Positions 52,569 to 60,647 of a stretch of 64,000 nucleotides of DNA are shown here, in pieces. Both the position numbers and the translations under genes were made by a program. The stretch comes from Nocardioides okcheonensis (GTDB lineage Bacteria > Actinomycetota > Actinomycetes > Propionibacteriales > Nocardioidaceae), in the NCBI RefSeq assembly GCF_020991065.1, contig NZ_CP087710.1, positions 3,038,001 to 3,102,000 of the forward strand, written 5' to 3'. The stretch's first letter is position 1. Each line of letters starts with the position of its first letter. The notes under the pieces are model-generated. The model was not told where the DNA came from and searched no databases. It saw only the letters and a program-made list of their open reading frames with translations.

Positions 52569-53452
52569 ACCCGCACATGCGCCCCGGCGTGTGGGGCGTG
52601 CTCGCCACCCCGTTCATTGGGTCGACCCACGACGTCGACGACAACGGCCTGGCCCAGCTGGTCGAGCACGCGGACGCCGCCGGCGTCACCGGGCTGACCG
52701 TGCTCGGCGTCTTCGGGGAGGCGGCGCGGCTCTCCTGGGCCGAGCGCCGCCAGGTCCTCGAGACAGTCCTCGACACCACCGAGCTGCCGCTCGTCGTCGG
52801 GTGCACCAGCCTGGCGACCGCGCCCGTGGTCGACGAGGCCGCGATGGCCGTCGAGCTCGTCGGCGACCGGCTCGCCGGCGTGATGGTGCAGGCCAACAGC
52901 GCCGACCGGGCCGTCCTCGACACCCACCTGCGCGCCGTCCACGAGGCGACCGGCGCCGACGTGGTGGTCCAGGACTACCCGGTCGTCAGCGGCGTCGCCG
53001 TGTCCGCCGCCGTGCTCGGCGACGTGGTCTCCGCGTCGCCGCACGTCACGGCGGTCAAGGCCGAGTCCCCGCCGACCCCGGTCGCCGTCGCCGAGCTGAC
53101 CGCACGCTGCGACGTGCCGGTCTTCGGCGGCCTCGGCGGCATCAACCTGCTCGACGAGCTCGCCGTCGGTGCCGCCGGTGCGATGACCGGCTTCTCCTTC
53201 CCCGAGGCGCTCGTGGCGTGCGTACGCGCCTGGGACCCCGCGGAGCCGGAGCAGGCGCGGGCCGAGCTGCTCGACCACCTGCCGCTGATCACCTTCGAGC
53301 AGCAGGCCGGCATCGCCCTCGCGATCCGCAAGGAGTGCCTGCGCCGCCGCGGCCTGATCGCCGAGTCGGCCGTCCGGCCGCCGGCGCGGTCGCTGCCGGC
53401 GTCGCTGGCGCCCGTGCTGGCCGCCCACCTCGAGCGGCTGGGGGTGCGCTGA
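52565..53452 (+). CDS. Dihydrodipicolinate synthase (DapA) family lyase
   Basis: A 295-residue class I aldolase-fold protein: GVWGVLATPF at the N-terminus, GVFGEAARLSWAERRQVLETV (GE in place of the DapA TTGE), a Tyr in VVVQDYPVVSG, and the Schiff-base Lys in HVTAVKAESPPTP (about 165). The departures from biosynthetic DapA and the operon point to a catabolic lyase acting on a 2-oxo acid or similar substrate. GTG start overlaps the previous stop; its stop overlaps the SDR start. Confidence 0.88.
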   Translation: MNPHMRPGVWGVLATPFIGSTHDVDDNGLAQLVEHADAAGVTGLTVLGVFGEAARLSWAERRQVLETVLDTTELPLVVGCTSLATAPVVDEAAMAVELVGDRLAGVMVQANSADRAVLDTHLRAVHEATGADVVVQDYPVVSGVAVSAAVLGDVVSASPHVTAVKAESPPTPVAVAELTARCDVPVFGGLGGINLLDELAVGAAGAMTGFSFPEALVACVRAWDPAEPEQARAELLDHLPLITFEQQAGIALAIRKECLRRRGLIAESAVRPPARSLPASLAPVLAAHLERLGVR

Positions 53453-54225
53453 TGGACCTCGGCATCCAGGGCCGCACCGCGCTGGTGCTGGCTGCGACCG
53501 GAGGGCTCGGCGAGGCCGTCGCCCGGGCCCTGGCCGACGAGGGCGCCCACGTCGTCGTGGCGGGGCGCGACGCGGAGAAGGCCGAGAAGGTCGCCGCCGA
53601 CCTCCCCTCGGCCCGCGCGCTCGCCGTCGACCTCACCGCGCCCGGCGCGGCCGCCCGGTTGCTCGACGGCGCCCGGGAGGCCTTCGGCGACCCCGACATC
53701 GTCGTCCTCAACGGCCCCGGTCCACACCCGGGGGCGGCGGCCGACATGGACGCCGCTGCCGCCACCGCCGCGACCGACCTGCTGCTCGCGACCCACGTCG
53801 ACCTGGTGCACCGCGCGCTCGGCCCGATGCGCCGCCGCGGCTGGGGCCGCGTCCTCGCGGTGGGCTCCAGCGGGGTCGAGGCCCCGCTGCCGATGCTGGC
53901 GGCCTCCAACGTCGGCCGCGCGGCGCTCGCGGCGTACCTCAAGACGCTCGCCGCCGAGGTCGCCGTCGACGGGATCACCGTCAACATGCTGCTGCCCGGC
54001 CGGATCGCCACCGACCGCGTGGCCGCGCTCGACGCCGCCGCAGCGGAGCGGCAGGGCAACGACGTCGCCCTGGTCCGTGCGGCCTCCGAGGCACGGATCC
54101 CGACAGGCCGCTACGGCGCCCCCGAGGAGTTCGGCGCGGCTGCGGCGTTCCTGTGCAGCGCGCGTGCGTCCTACCTGACCGGCGGCCTGGTCCGCTGCGA
54201 CGGCGGGCTGCTCGCCAACCTCTGA
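53452..54225 (+). CDS. Atypical SDR-family protein without YxxxK
   Basis: A 257-residue SDR-fold protein: shortened NAD motif LVLAATGGLGEAVARALADEG, VVLNGPGPHPG, GRVLAVGSSGVEAP and LTGGLVRCDGG. At the usual YSASK position it reads SNVGR (LPMLAASNVGRAALAAY), so the catalytic Tyr and Lys are replaced by Ser and Arg. Similar divergent SDRs occur in actinobacterial catabolic operons and may use another mechanism or have a binding role. Coupled to the DapA-like gene. Confidence 0.85.
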   Translation: MDLGIQGRTALVLAATGGLGEAVARALADEGAHVVVAGRDAEKAEKVAADLPSARALAVDLTAPGAAARLLDGAREAFGDPDIVVLNGPGPHPGAAADMDAAAATAATDLLLATHVDLVHRALGPMRRRGWGRVLAVGSSGVEAPLPMLAASNVGRAALAAYLKTLAAEVAVDGITVNMLLPGRIATDRVAALDAAAAERQGNDVALVRAASEARIPTGRYGAPEEFGAAAAFLCSARASYLTGGLVRCDGGLLANL

Positions 54226-54256
54226 CCCCCGACCACCCCTCTCCGAGGAGACCTCC

Positions 54257-55687
54257 ATGACCCACGCCCTGAACCTGATCGCCGGGAGCTGGACCGGCGA
54301 CCCCGTGGCCGAGCGCCGCAACCCCGCCGCCCCGACCGAGGTGGTCGCGGTCGCGCCGCGGTCCACCGCCGCCGACGTGTCCGACGCGGTCGCCGCCGCC
54401 GTCGAGGCCCAGCGCGGGTGGGCGGCCCTGACCCCCGTCGCCCGCGGCACCGTGCTGCTCGACGCCGCCGACCTGCTGCGCCAGCGGCACGCCGGCATCG
54501 CCGAGGACCTGGTCCGCGAGGAGGGCAAGACCCGCGCCGAGGCGATGGGCGAGGTGCGGCGGGCGATCGACGTGCTGCGCTTCTTCGGTGCCGGCGGCTG
54601 GCGCGCGAGCGGTGAGGTGCTGCCGAGCGTCGTCCCGGACACCACGGTGTGGACGCGCGCCGAGCCGCTCGGCGTGGTCGGGCTGATCACCCCGTGGAAC
54701 TTCCCGATCGCGATCCCGGCGTGGAAGGCCGCGCCCGCACTGGTCTCCGGCAACGCCGTGGTCCTCAAGCCGGCCGAGCTCACCCCGCTCTCGGTCAACC
54801 ACCTCGCCACCGCGCTGCTCGACGCGGGCCTGCCGCCCGGCGTGCTCAACGTCGTCCACGGCACCGGCGCCGAGGCCGGCGACGCGCTGGTGCGCCACGC
54901 GGACGTCGCCGCGGTGTCGTTCACCGGGTCCACCGGCGTGGGCCGGTCGATCCGCCGCCTGCTCGACGACCGCGGCGCGCGCGCCCAGCTGGAGATGGGC
55001 GGCAAGAACGCCTACCTCGTGCTCGACGACGCCGACACCGAGGCCGCCGCCGCGACCATCGCCGCGGGTGCGTTCGGGCTCACCGGGCAGGCCTGCACCG
55101 CGACCTCCCGGGTCTACGTCACCCCGCAGGCGCGCGACCAGCTGGTCAAAGCGCTGCGCGAGCGGGCCGCCGCGGTCGTGCCCGGCGACGGTCTCGACCC
55201 CGCCACCACGATGGGGCCGGTCGTCTCGACCGAGCAGCTGGCCAAGGACGTCGAGGCCGTGCACGGTGCTGCGGCCGCCGGCTACGACCTCGGCGGCGAA
55301 CCGCGCGAGGCGCAGGGGCAGCTGCTCCACCCGGTGGTCGCGAGCGGTGTGGCTCACGACAGCCGCCTCGCCCGCGAGGAGGTCTTCGGTCCGGTCGTCG
55401 CCGTCATCGACGTCGCCGACCTCGACGAGGGCGTGGCGCGGGTCAACGACAGCGCGTACGGCCTCACCGCCGGCGTCTGCACCCGCGACCTCGCGGCCGC
55501 CCACGACTTCGCCGCCCGCGCGCGGGTCGGCGTGGTGAAGGTCAACCGTCCCACCACCGGCCTCGACCTCAACGTGCCGTTCGGCGGCGTCGGCGACTCC
55601 TCCAGCAACACCTTCCGGGAGCAGGGCGCGCGCGCCGTCGACTTCTACACCTGGTCCAAGAGCGTCTACGTCGGGCACGACCGCTGA
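54257..55687 (+). CDS. NAD(P)-dependent aldehyde dehydrogenase
   Basis: A 476-residue ALDH of full length: LGVVGLITPWNFPIAIPAWKAAPAL, FTGSTGVGRSI (NAD site), general-base Glu in LEMGGKNAYLVL, catalytic Cys in GLTGQACTATSRVYV, and a C-terminal FGGVGDSSSNTFREQG. The FGGVGDSSSNTFREQG ending and NRPTTGLDLNVPFGG resemble 2,5-dioxovalerate (ketoglutarate semialdehyde) dehydrogenases, but the substrate is unproven. It has its own AGGAGA ribosome-binding site 32 bp after the SDR stop and is the last gene of the operon. Confidence 0.93.
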   Translation: MTHALNLIAGSWTGDPVAERRNPAAPTEVVAVAPRSTAADVSDAVAAAVEAQRGWAALTPVARGTVLLDAADLLRQRHAGIAEDLVREEGKTRAEAMGEVRRAIDVLRFFGAGGWRASGEVLPSVVPDTTVWTRAEPLGVVGLITPWNFPIAIPAWKAAPALVSGNAVVLKPAELTPLSVNHLATALLDAGLPPGVLNVVHGTGAEAGDALVRHADVAAVSFTGSTGVGRSIRRLLDDRGARAQLEMGGKNAYLVLDDADTEAAAATIAAGAFGLTGQACTATSRVYVTPQARDQLVKALRERAAAVVPGDGLDPATTMGPVVSTEQLAKDVEAVHGAAAAGYDLGGEPREAQGQLLHPVVASGVAHDSRLAREEVFGPVVAVIDVADLDEGVARVNDSAYGLTAGVCTRDLAAAHDFAARARVGVVKVNRPTTGLDLNVPFGGVGDSSSNTFREQGARAVDFYTWSKSVYVGHDR

Positions 55688-55741
55688 CGACCCGTACGGA
55701 CCGGTTCGGGCGCGGAAGTGTCGCTTCTGGGCCCGGTGCCC

Positions 55742-55908
55742 TAGGCTGGTGGTGTTGAAGGGACGACCCACGGTCGTCCTGGCCGCGCACCTGGTGCGGC
55801 TCGTATCTCATGCTCCTGGTCTTCGGTTCGCTGGACATCAGCTCAGTCGGATGTCTTCAGCGCCCGGTCGGGCACGTCGTCCGCCGGTTTCGAACAAGGG
55901 AAATGATC
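55742..55908 (+). promoter_or_regulatory. cspA promoter and long 5' leader
   Basis: TAGGCT (55742-55747) is a good -10 element. It would give a leader of about 155 nt before the cspA start, lower in GC than its surroundings and ending in AAGGGAAATGATC. Long structured leaders of this size are typical of cold-shock mRNAs. No other gene is evident in it. Confidence 0.5.
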
Positions 55909-56112
55909 ATGGCTCAGGGCACCGTCAAGTGGTTCAACGCTGACAAGGGCTTCGGCTTCATCGCGCAGGACGGTGGCGGCGAGGACGTGTTCGTCCACTT
56001 CTCCGCCATCCAGTCCAACGGCTACAAGTCGCTCGACGAGAACCAGAAGGTCGAGTTCGACATCACCGCCGGCCCCAAGGGCCCGCAGGCCGAGAACGTC
56101 CGCGTCGCCTGA
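55909..56112 (+). CDS. cspA: Cold-shock protein CspA family
   Basis: A 67-residue cold-shock-domain protein with both RNA-binding motifs: RNP1 KGFGFIAQ and RNP2 [12 protein letters not shown] 55909 gives the canonical [18 protein letters not shown] start. It binds single-stranded nucleic acid and unwinds mRNA secondary structure. It is monocistronic, between a long leader and a strong terminator. Confidence 0.97.
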   Translation: MAQGTVKWFNADKGFGFIAQDGGGEDVFVHFSAIQSNGYKSLDENQKVEFDITAGPKGPQAENVRVA

Positions 56113-56125
56113 CGCACGCACCACC

Positions 56126-56160
56126 GAGGAGCCCCGACCGCCACGCGGTCGGGGCTCCTC
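56126..56160 (+). terminator. cspA terminator
   Basis: GAGGAGCCCCGACCGC (56126-56141) pairs perfectly with 56145-56160: a 16-bp stem with a CAC loop, 14 bp after the cspA stop. Confidence 0.88.
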
Positions 56161-56207
56161 GCCGTTCCGGGGCCGATAACCGGTGGCCGCGGGACGGACG
56201 ACCCGCC

Positions 56208-56213
56208 TACGGT
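56208..56213 (+). promoter_or_regulatory. Candidate -10 box, leaderless start
   Basis: TACGGT ends 6 nt before the ATG at 56220, again fitting leaderless transcription. No ribosome-binding site is visible. Confidence 0.35.
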
Positions 56214-56219
56214 GCCGGG

Positions 56220-56879
56220 ATGGTTGCCCGGGTGCCCGTCCTCGTCGTCCGGTGCAGCGACCCCGAGCGGGTCGCGCGCTTCTGGAGCGACCTGCTCGGC
56301 CCTGACCTGGACCGGGCGCCGGTCGGGCTGCGGTTCGAGGCGACCGCCGAGCCGCGCCGCGGGCTCAACCCGTTCCACCTCCACCTGACCAGCAACGACC
56401 GGACGCAGGCGGAGACGGTGGAGCGGGCGCTCGCCCTCGGCGCGACCCGCCTCGACGTCGGCCAGCTGCCCGAGGAGCCGCACGTCGTGCTCGCCGACCC
56501 GGGCGGCGACGAGTTCTGCGTGATCCCCGAGGGCAACAGCTGGCTCGCCGGCACCGGCTTCCTCGGCGAGCTGGCCGCGGACGGCACCCGCGACCTCGGC
56601 GTCTTCTGGAGCCGCGTGCTGGAGTGGCCGCTGGTGCACGACGAGGACGGCGAGACCGCGATCTCGCCGCCGTCCGGCGGGTTCAAGATCGCCTGGGGCG
56701 GGGAGCCGCTCAACCCCAAGCACCACCCCGACCGGATGCTCCTCGCCCTCGAGGTCGGCGACGTCGACGCCGAGGTGGACCGGCTGGTCGCGCTCGGCGC
56801 CCGGGTGGTCGCCCGCACCGACGGCGACGTCGAGCTCGCCGACCCGGACGGCAACGAGGTGCGGGTCCGAGCAGCGTAG
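56220..56879 (+). CDS. Two-domain VOC-family protein
   Basis: A 219-residue protein with two glyoxalase-like halves: PVLVVRCSDPERVARFWSDLLG ... LADPGGDEFCVIPEG, and FLGELAADGTRDLGVFWSRVLEWPL ... LADPDGNEVRVRAA. The RFWSDLLG and ADPxGNEF signatures match the Glyoxalase_6 group common in actinobacteria. No clear metal-ligand set; function unknown. The stop abuts the duplicated 63-nt repeat. Confidence 0.85.
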   Translation: MVARVPVLVVRCSDPERVARFWSDLLGPDLDRAPVGLRFEATAEPRRGLNPFHLHLTSNDRTQAETVERALALGATRLDVGQLPEEPHVVLADPGGDEFCVIPEGNSWLAGTGFLGELAADGTRDLGVFWSRVLEWPLVHDEDGETAISPPSGGFKIAWGGEPLNPKHHPDRMLLALEVGDVDAEVDRLVALGARVVARTDGDVELADPDGNEVRVRAA

Positions 56880-57045
56880 GCAGCTCGCCGGCTCCCACCT
56901 TGGGCTGAGCGTGGACCGCTGACGTCAGAGCGCCAACTGCCTACTGTCGTCCGCTGACGCGAGCACCATGAAGGCAGTTCGCCGGCGTCGGCCACGAGCT
57001 GAGCGTGGAAGTCCGGCGACGACGCGCGAACTGCCTGCATGGTGC
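56879..57045. repeat. Two copies of a 63-nt dyad repeat
   Basis: Copies at 56879-56941 and 56973-57035 align without gaps at about 45 of 63 positions, sharing the ends GGCAG-TCGCCGGC and AACTGCC and a central GCTGAGCGTGGA. Each has inverted ends (GGCAGTTCGC / GCGAACTGCC in copy 2). Copy 2 is extended by matching flanks, so 56963-56982 and 57026-57045 are a 20-bp inverted repeat with one mismatch. It lies between convergent genes; it could be a terminator, a REP-like element or a mobile-element trace. Confidence 0.7.
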
Positions 57046-57061
57046 CACTTCGGACCGAGGT

Positions 57062-57889
57062 CTACTTGACGGCCACGAACGTGTCGTCGCTCAGCATCGA
57101 GGGCGAGATGGCGAGCACCCCGTCCTGCCAGCTGTCGGCGGGCACCTCGAGCAGCTGGTCACCCTTGACCGACGCGCCTTCATAGACGGTCTGCAGCGAG
57201 TCGAACTCGTTGTCGGCGATGAACATCGAGGAGCCGCCCGTGGAGTCGATGGTCGTGCCGTCCGGAGAGACGAACTTGACCGTCGCCCATGCGGTCTCTC
57301 CCTGTGCGTCCTTGCCCTCGTAGGTCGCGGTCAGGTTGATCGAGATCAGGGTCATCCCTGCAGCAGGGCTCTGGCCCATGGAGTCCTGGCCCACCTGCTT
57401 GACGGAGTTGATCCTCACGCTCCAGTTGTCGCCCTTGATCGACGAGCCGAGCGGTGCCGGGTTGTCCCGAGACGTACCGATCTCGGTGTCCGCGGAGCTG
57501 CCGGAGGCCTTGCTGCCCTTGCCGGAGCTGGAGGTGTCGACACTGGTCTTGGTGGACTCCTTCACGGCCTCGTCCACCGCACTGACGAACACCGCATTGA
57601 CGAGAACGGCGAAGACGACGGCAAGGACGCCCAGAATGATGCCGGCGATGGCGAGCCCCTTGCCAGCGTTGGCCTTCTTGCTCTTCGCCAGGCCCACTGC
57701 GGCGAGGATCACGCCGATGACCCCGAGGAGGATGCCGAGGATGTTCAGGACCGGGATCCACGATCCGAGGAGGCCGAGGAGGCCGAGGACGAACCCGGCG
57801 GTCGCGAGCCCGTTGCTCCCCTTGGGCTGTTGTACTGGCGGCATCTGGTTCGGGTAGGGCGCGTAGCTGGGCTGATCGGTGTGGGTCAT
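57062..57889 (-). CDS. DUF4190/DUF4352-type membrane protein
   Basis: A 275-residue protein: Pro/Tyr-rich cytosolic N-terminus (PSYAPYPNQMPPVQQP), two or three transmembrane helices with the DUF4190 pattern (TAGFVLGLLGLLGSW ... KGLAIAGIILGVLAVVFAV), a Ser/Lys-rich linker, and an extracytoplasmic beta domain resembling DUF4352/telomere-binding-like (NWSVRINSVKQVG ... ISINLTATYEGKD ... FVSPDGTTIDS). Function unknown. Its codon use is slightly less GC-rich than its neighbours'. Confidence 0.8.
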   Translation of the reverse strand: MTHTDQPSYAPYPNQMPPVQQPKGSNGLATAGFVLGLLGLLGSWIPVLNILGILLGVIGVILAAVGLAKSKKANAGKGLAIAGIILGVLAVVFAVLVNAVFVSAVDEAVKESTKTSVDTSSSGKGSKASGSSADTEIGTSRDNPAPLGSSIKGDNWSVRINSVKQVGQDSMGQSPAAGMTLISINLTATYEGKDAQGETAWATVKFVSPDGTTIDSTGGSSMFIADNEFDSLQTVYEGASVKGDQLLEVPADSWQDGVLAISPSMLSDDTFVAVK

Positions 57890-57972
57890 CTGTTCCCCCG
57901 GGCGTGGTCATCGTCTGGATGTCCCGATCCGAGTGGGGCAGGACTGCTGAAGGTTAAGAGCCATCACGGGGC

Positions 57973-57989
57973 CACGTTCAGAGAACGTG
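57973..57989. promoter_or_regulatory. Small dyad upstream of DUF4190 gene
   Basis: CACGTTC-AGA-GAACGTG, a perfect 7-bp-arm dyad in the AT-richer 140-bp gap between the DUF4190-type gene and the symporter 3' end. It may be an operator for the former. Confidence 0.35.
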
Positions 57990-58029
57990 TAAAGACATGC
58001 CTGACGTTGGGTAGACGTACATCACACCC

Positions 58030-59544
58030 TCACCGCTGGAGGTCGACGGCCTCGGGCGTGTGCAGCCGCACCATGAACCGCCCGGCGTGGGCGGGGACGG
58101 AGGACCGGGTGAGGCGGGAGACCGCCACCATCGCCAGGACGGAGGCGGGGACCGACCAGGCGGCGGGCTGGCCGAGCAGGGCGGCGGTCCAGCCGGAGGC
58201 CGACGACGTCGACAGCGTCCAGGCCACCGCGGTGCCGGACCCGAGCCCGCCGACCAGGAGCCCCGCGACCGCGCCGGCCGGGGTCAGGCCGCGCCACCAG
58301 ATGCCGAGCATCAGCAGCGGGGCGAAGGTCGAGGCGGTCACCGCGAACGCGAGCCCGACGGTCCGCGCGACCGCGACGTCCTGGGCCGGCACCGACATCG
58401 CCAGCGGCACGACGACGGCCAGCGCAGCGGCCACGCGGAAGGCGGCGACCCCGCCCAGCCGGAACGAGCCCCACCGCCGGCCGGTCACGTCCTGCGACAG
58501 CACGCCGGCGACCGCGATGGTGAGCCCGGAGCTGGTCGAGAGGAAGGCGGCGAACGCGCCCGCGGTCAGCAGGCCGGTGAGCACCGCGGCCACCGGCCCG
58601 TCGAGCATCAGGCCCGGGAGCTCCAGCACCAGCACGTCGGAGCGCCCGGCCACCAGGTCGGGCGCGTAGATCCGGCCGAGGGCGGCGTAGACCGGCGGGA
58701 GGACGTAGAAGATGCCGAGCAGGCCGAGCACCGCGAGGGTGGTCCGCCGGGCGGCGCGCCCGTCGGGGTTGGTGTAGAAGCGCACCACCACGTGCGGCAG
58801 GCCCATGGTGCCGAGGAAGGTCGCCACGATGAGCGAGTACGTCGTGTAGAGCCCGATGCCGTCGCCGGGCGCCGCCAGCGGGACCGACCACGACGTCGGC
58901 GCGGAGGTCGTCGGGTCGGCCGCGCCGTCGGCGGCCCAGACCGCGAGCAGCACGCACGCCGGCACCAGCAGGGCGGTGAGCTTGAGCCAGAACTGGAACG
59001 CCTGGACGAAGGTGATCGAGCGCATCCCGCCGGGGCTGACCGACGCCAGCACGACCAGCGCCACCACCAGCGACCCGACCCACGGCGGCGCCCCGATGGT
59101 GGCGCGCAGCGTCACGCCCGCGCCCTGGAACTGGGGCAGCAGGTAGAGCCAGCCGATGCCGACGACCAGCACCGAGCACAGCTTGCGGACCCCGCGCGAG
59201 CCCAGCCGCGCCTCGGCGAAGTCGGGCAGCGTGTACGCCCCGGAGCGGCGCAGCGGCGCGGCGACCAGGACCAGCAGGACGAGGTAGCCCGCGGTCCAGC
59301 CGACCGGGTACCAGAGCATCTCGGCGCCGAAGGTGAGCAGCAGCCCGGCGACGCCGAGGAAGGAGGCCGCGGAGAGGTACTCCCCGCCGATCGCGCTCGC
59401 GTTCAGCCGCGGACGCACGGTCCGCGAGGCGACGAAGAAGTCGCTGGTGGTGCGTGAGATCCGCAGTCCCCACGTGCCGATCACGAGGGTAGCGAGGGAC
59501 ACCAGCACGACGGCGACCACGCCCGGCACGACGTCGGTGCTCAC
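58030..59544 (-). CDS. Sodium:solute symporter, acetate-permease-like
   Basis: A 504-residue symporter with about 13 transmembrane helices and SSS motifs: RLNASAIGGEYLSAASFLGVAG, ASVSPGGMRSITFVQAFQFWLK and GTMGLPHVVVRFYTNPDGRAARR. It resembles ActP-type monocarboxylate carriers but is a different paralogue from the one at 37573. The 3-bp gap to a DUF485-like gene and coupling to a LytS/LytTR pair upstream suggest regulated uptake of a monocarboxylate such as pyruvate or lactate; the substrate is inferred. Confidence 0.9.
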   Translation of the reverse strand: MSTDVVPGVVAVVLVSLATLVIGTWGLRISRTTSDFFVASRTVRPRLNASAIGGEYLSAASFLGVAGLLLTFGAEMLWYPVGWTAGYLVLLVLVAAPLRRSGAYTLPDFAEARLGSRGVRKLCSVLVVGIGWLYLLPQFQGAGVTLRATIGAPPWVGSLVVALVVLASVSPGGMRSITFVQAFQFWLKLTALLVPACVLLAVWAADGAADPTTSAPTSWSVPLAAPGDGIGLYTTYSLIVATFLGTMGLPHVVVRFYTNPDGRAARRTTLAVLGLLGIFYVLPPVYAALGRIYAPDLVAGRSDVLVLELPGLMLDGPVAAVLTGLLTAGAFAAFLSTSSGLTIAVAGVLSQDVTGRRWGSFRLGGVAAFRVAAALAVVVPLAMSVPAQDVAVARTVGLAFAVTASTFAPLLMLGIWWRGLTPAGAVAGLLVGGLGSGTAVAWTLSTSSASGWTAALLGQPAAWSVPASVLAMVAVSRLTRSSVPAHAGRFMVRLHTPEAVDLQR

Positions 59545-59547
59545 CGC

Positions 59548-59937
59548 TCAGTCCTCGTCCGGGAGCACGGTGCCGACGAGGTCGGCGAAGTCGCGCTCGT
59601 TGGACTCCGAGCGCCGGACGTACCACCAGCCGAGGACGACCAGCCACGGGTAGGTCAGCACCCCCAGCAGCGCCCACGCGAGCGGCATCTGCCCGATCCG
59701 GGCGTCGTCGAGGCCGGGGAACAGGTGGAACACCAGGGGCAGCACCCCGACGGTGAGCCCGAGCGCCAGCAGCACCCGCAGGGCCAGCAGGAGCTGCTCG
59801 CGCAGCAGCGAGCGCATGAAGACCTCGCCGAGCTCGGTCTCCGCGTCGATCTCCGACGCCCGCCCGGTGCGTACGACGTGGGCGCGGCGCCGCGGCGGGC
59901 CGGTGACCCGCACGCGGGGCGGGGGCGGCTGGCTCAC
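59548..59937 (-). CDS. Small membrane protein partner of symporter
   Basis: A 129-residue protein: Pro/Arg-rich cytosolic N-terminus, two transmembrane helices (about 52-74 and 87-108) and a charged C-terminus (RRSESNERDFADLVGTVLPDED). Its place directly before the symporter mirrors the DUF485-actP pair, though sequence similarity to DUF485 is weak. GTG start at 59937 overlaps the LytTR regulator stop by 4 bp. Confidence 0.8.
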   Translation of the reverse strand: MSQPPPPRVRVTGPPRRRAHVVRTGRASEIDAETELGEVFMRSLLREQLLLALRVLLALGLTVGVLPLVFHLFPGLDDARIGQMPLAWALLGVLTYPWLVVLGWWYVRRSESNERDFADLVGTVLPDED

Positions 59938-60647
59938 GTGCCCTTCTTCGTCAGCACCGAGCGCAGGTCGCGGGTGTGGCGCCGGCTCACCAGCAGCTCG
60001 ACGCCGCCGACGACGACGCTGACCCGGCCGGCCTCGCTGCGCACCTCCTCGACGTGGGGGAGCGCGACGAGCACCGAGCGGTGGATCCGCACGAAGCCGG
60101 CGTCGGCCCACTGCTCGGCGAGCGACGTCAGCGGGGTGCGGACGAGGTGGGAGCCCTCGGCGGTGTGCAGCCGGGCGTAGTCGCCCTGGGCCTCGACGTG
60201 GGTGATGTCGGAGCGGTTGACGAAGCGGGTGACGCCGGCGCGCTCGACGGGGATCTGCACGTCGCCCGACGGCGCCGGGCCGCCGGCCTCGACGACACGG
60301 CGTACGGCCTCGGCCAGCCGCTCCTCACGCACCGGCTTGAGGACGTAGTCGACGGCGCGCAGCTCGAACGCGGCGACGGCGTGCTCCTCGTGGGCGGTGA
60401 CGAAGACGATCGGCGGCGGGGTGCGGAAGCGGGAGAGCACCTGCGCGAGGTCGAGGCCGGTCAGGCCGGGCATCTGGATGTCGAGGAAGACCGCGTCGAC
60501 CTCCTCGGCCTGCAGGACGCGCAGCGCCTCGGTCGCGGAGTCGGTGCCGCGCACCTCGCCGATGCGGGGGTCGCGGCCGAGCAGGTAGGTCAGCTCGTCG
60601 AGCGCGGGACGCTCGTCGTCGATGACCAGGACACGCAACGTCGTCAT
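59934..60647 (-). CDS. LytTR-family response regulator
   Basis: A 237-residue protein: receiver domain (DDE at 10-12, phosphoacceptor Asp about 55 in AVFLDIQMPGLTGLDLA, Lys in YVLKPV) and a LytTR DNA-binding domain (about 135-235; ITHVEAQGDYARLHT ... GFVRIHRSVLVALPHVEEV). It is coupled by 4-bp overlaps to the sensor upstream and the small membrane protein downstream. It probably controls the symporter operon, as in BtsSR/YpdAB-type systems. Confidence 0.94.
   Translation of the reverse strand: MTTLRVLVIDDERPALDELTYLLGRDPRIGEVRGTDSATEALRVLQAEEVDAVFLDIQMPGLTGLDLAQVLSRFRTPPPIVFVTAHEEHAVAAFELRAVDYVLKPVREERLAEAVRRVVEAGGPAPSGDVQIPVERAGVTRFVNRSDITHVEAQGDYARLHTAEGSHLVRTPLTSLAEQWADAGFVRIHRSVLVALPHVEEVRSEAGRVSVVVGGVELLVSRRHTRDLRSVLTKKGT

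Noticed and set aside
47150..55687. Hydroxyproline or glucarate pathway assignment for the catabolic operon
   Set aside because: The DapA-like and semialdehyde-dehydrogenase-like genes fit, but the CoA-transferase and enoyl-CoA hydratase do not, and key enzymes of those pathways are missing.
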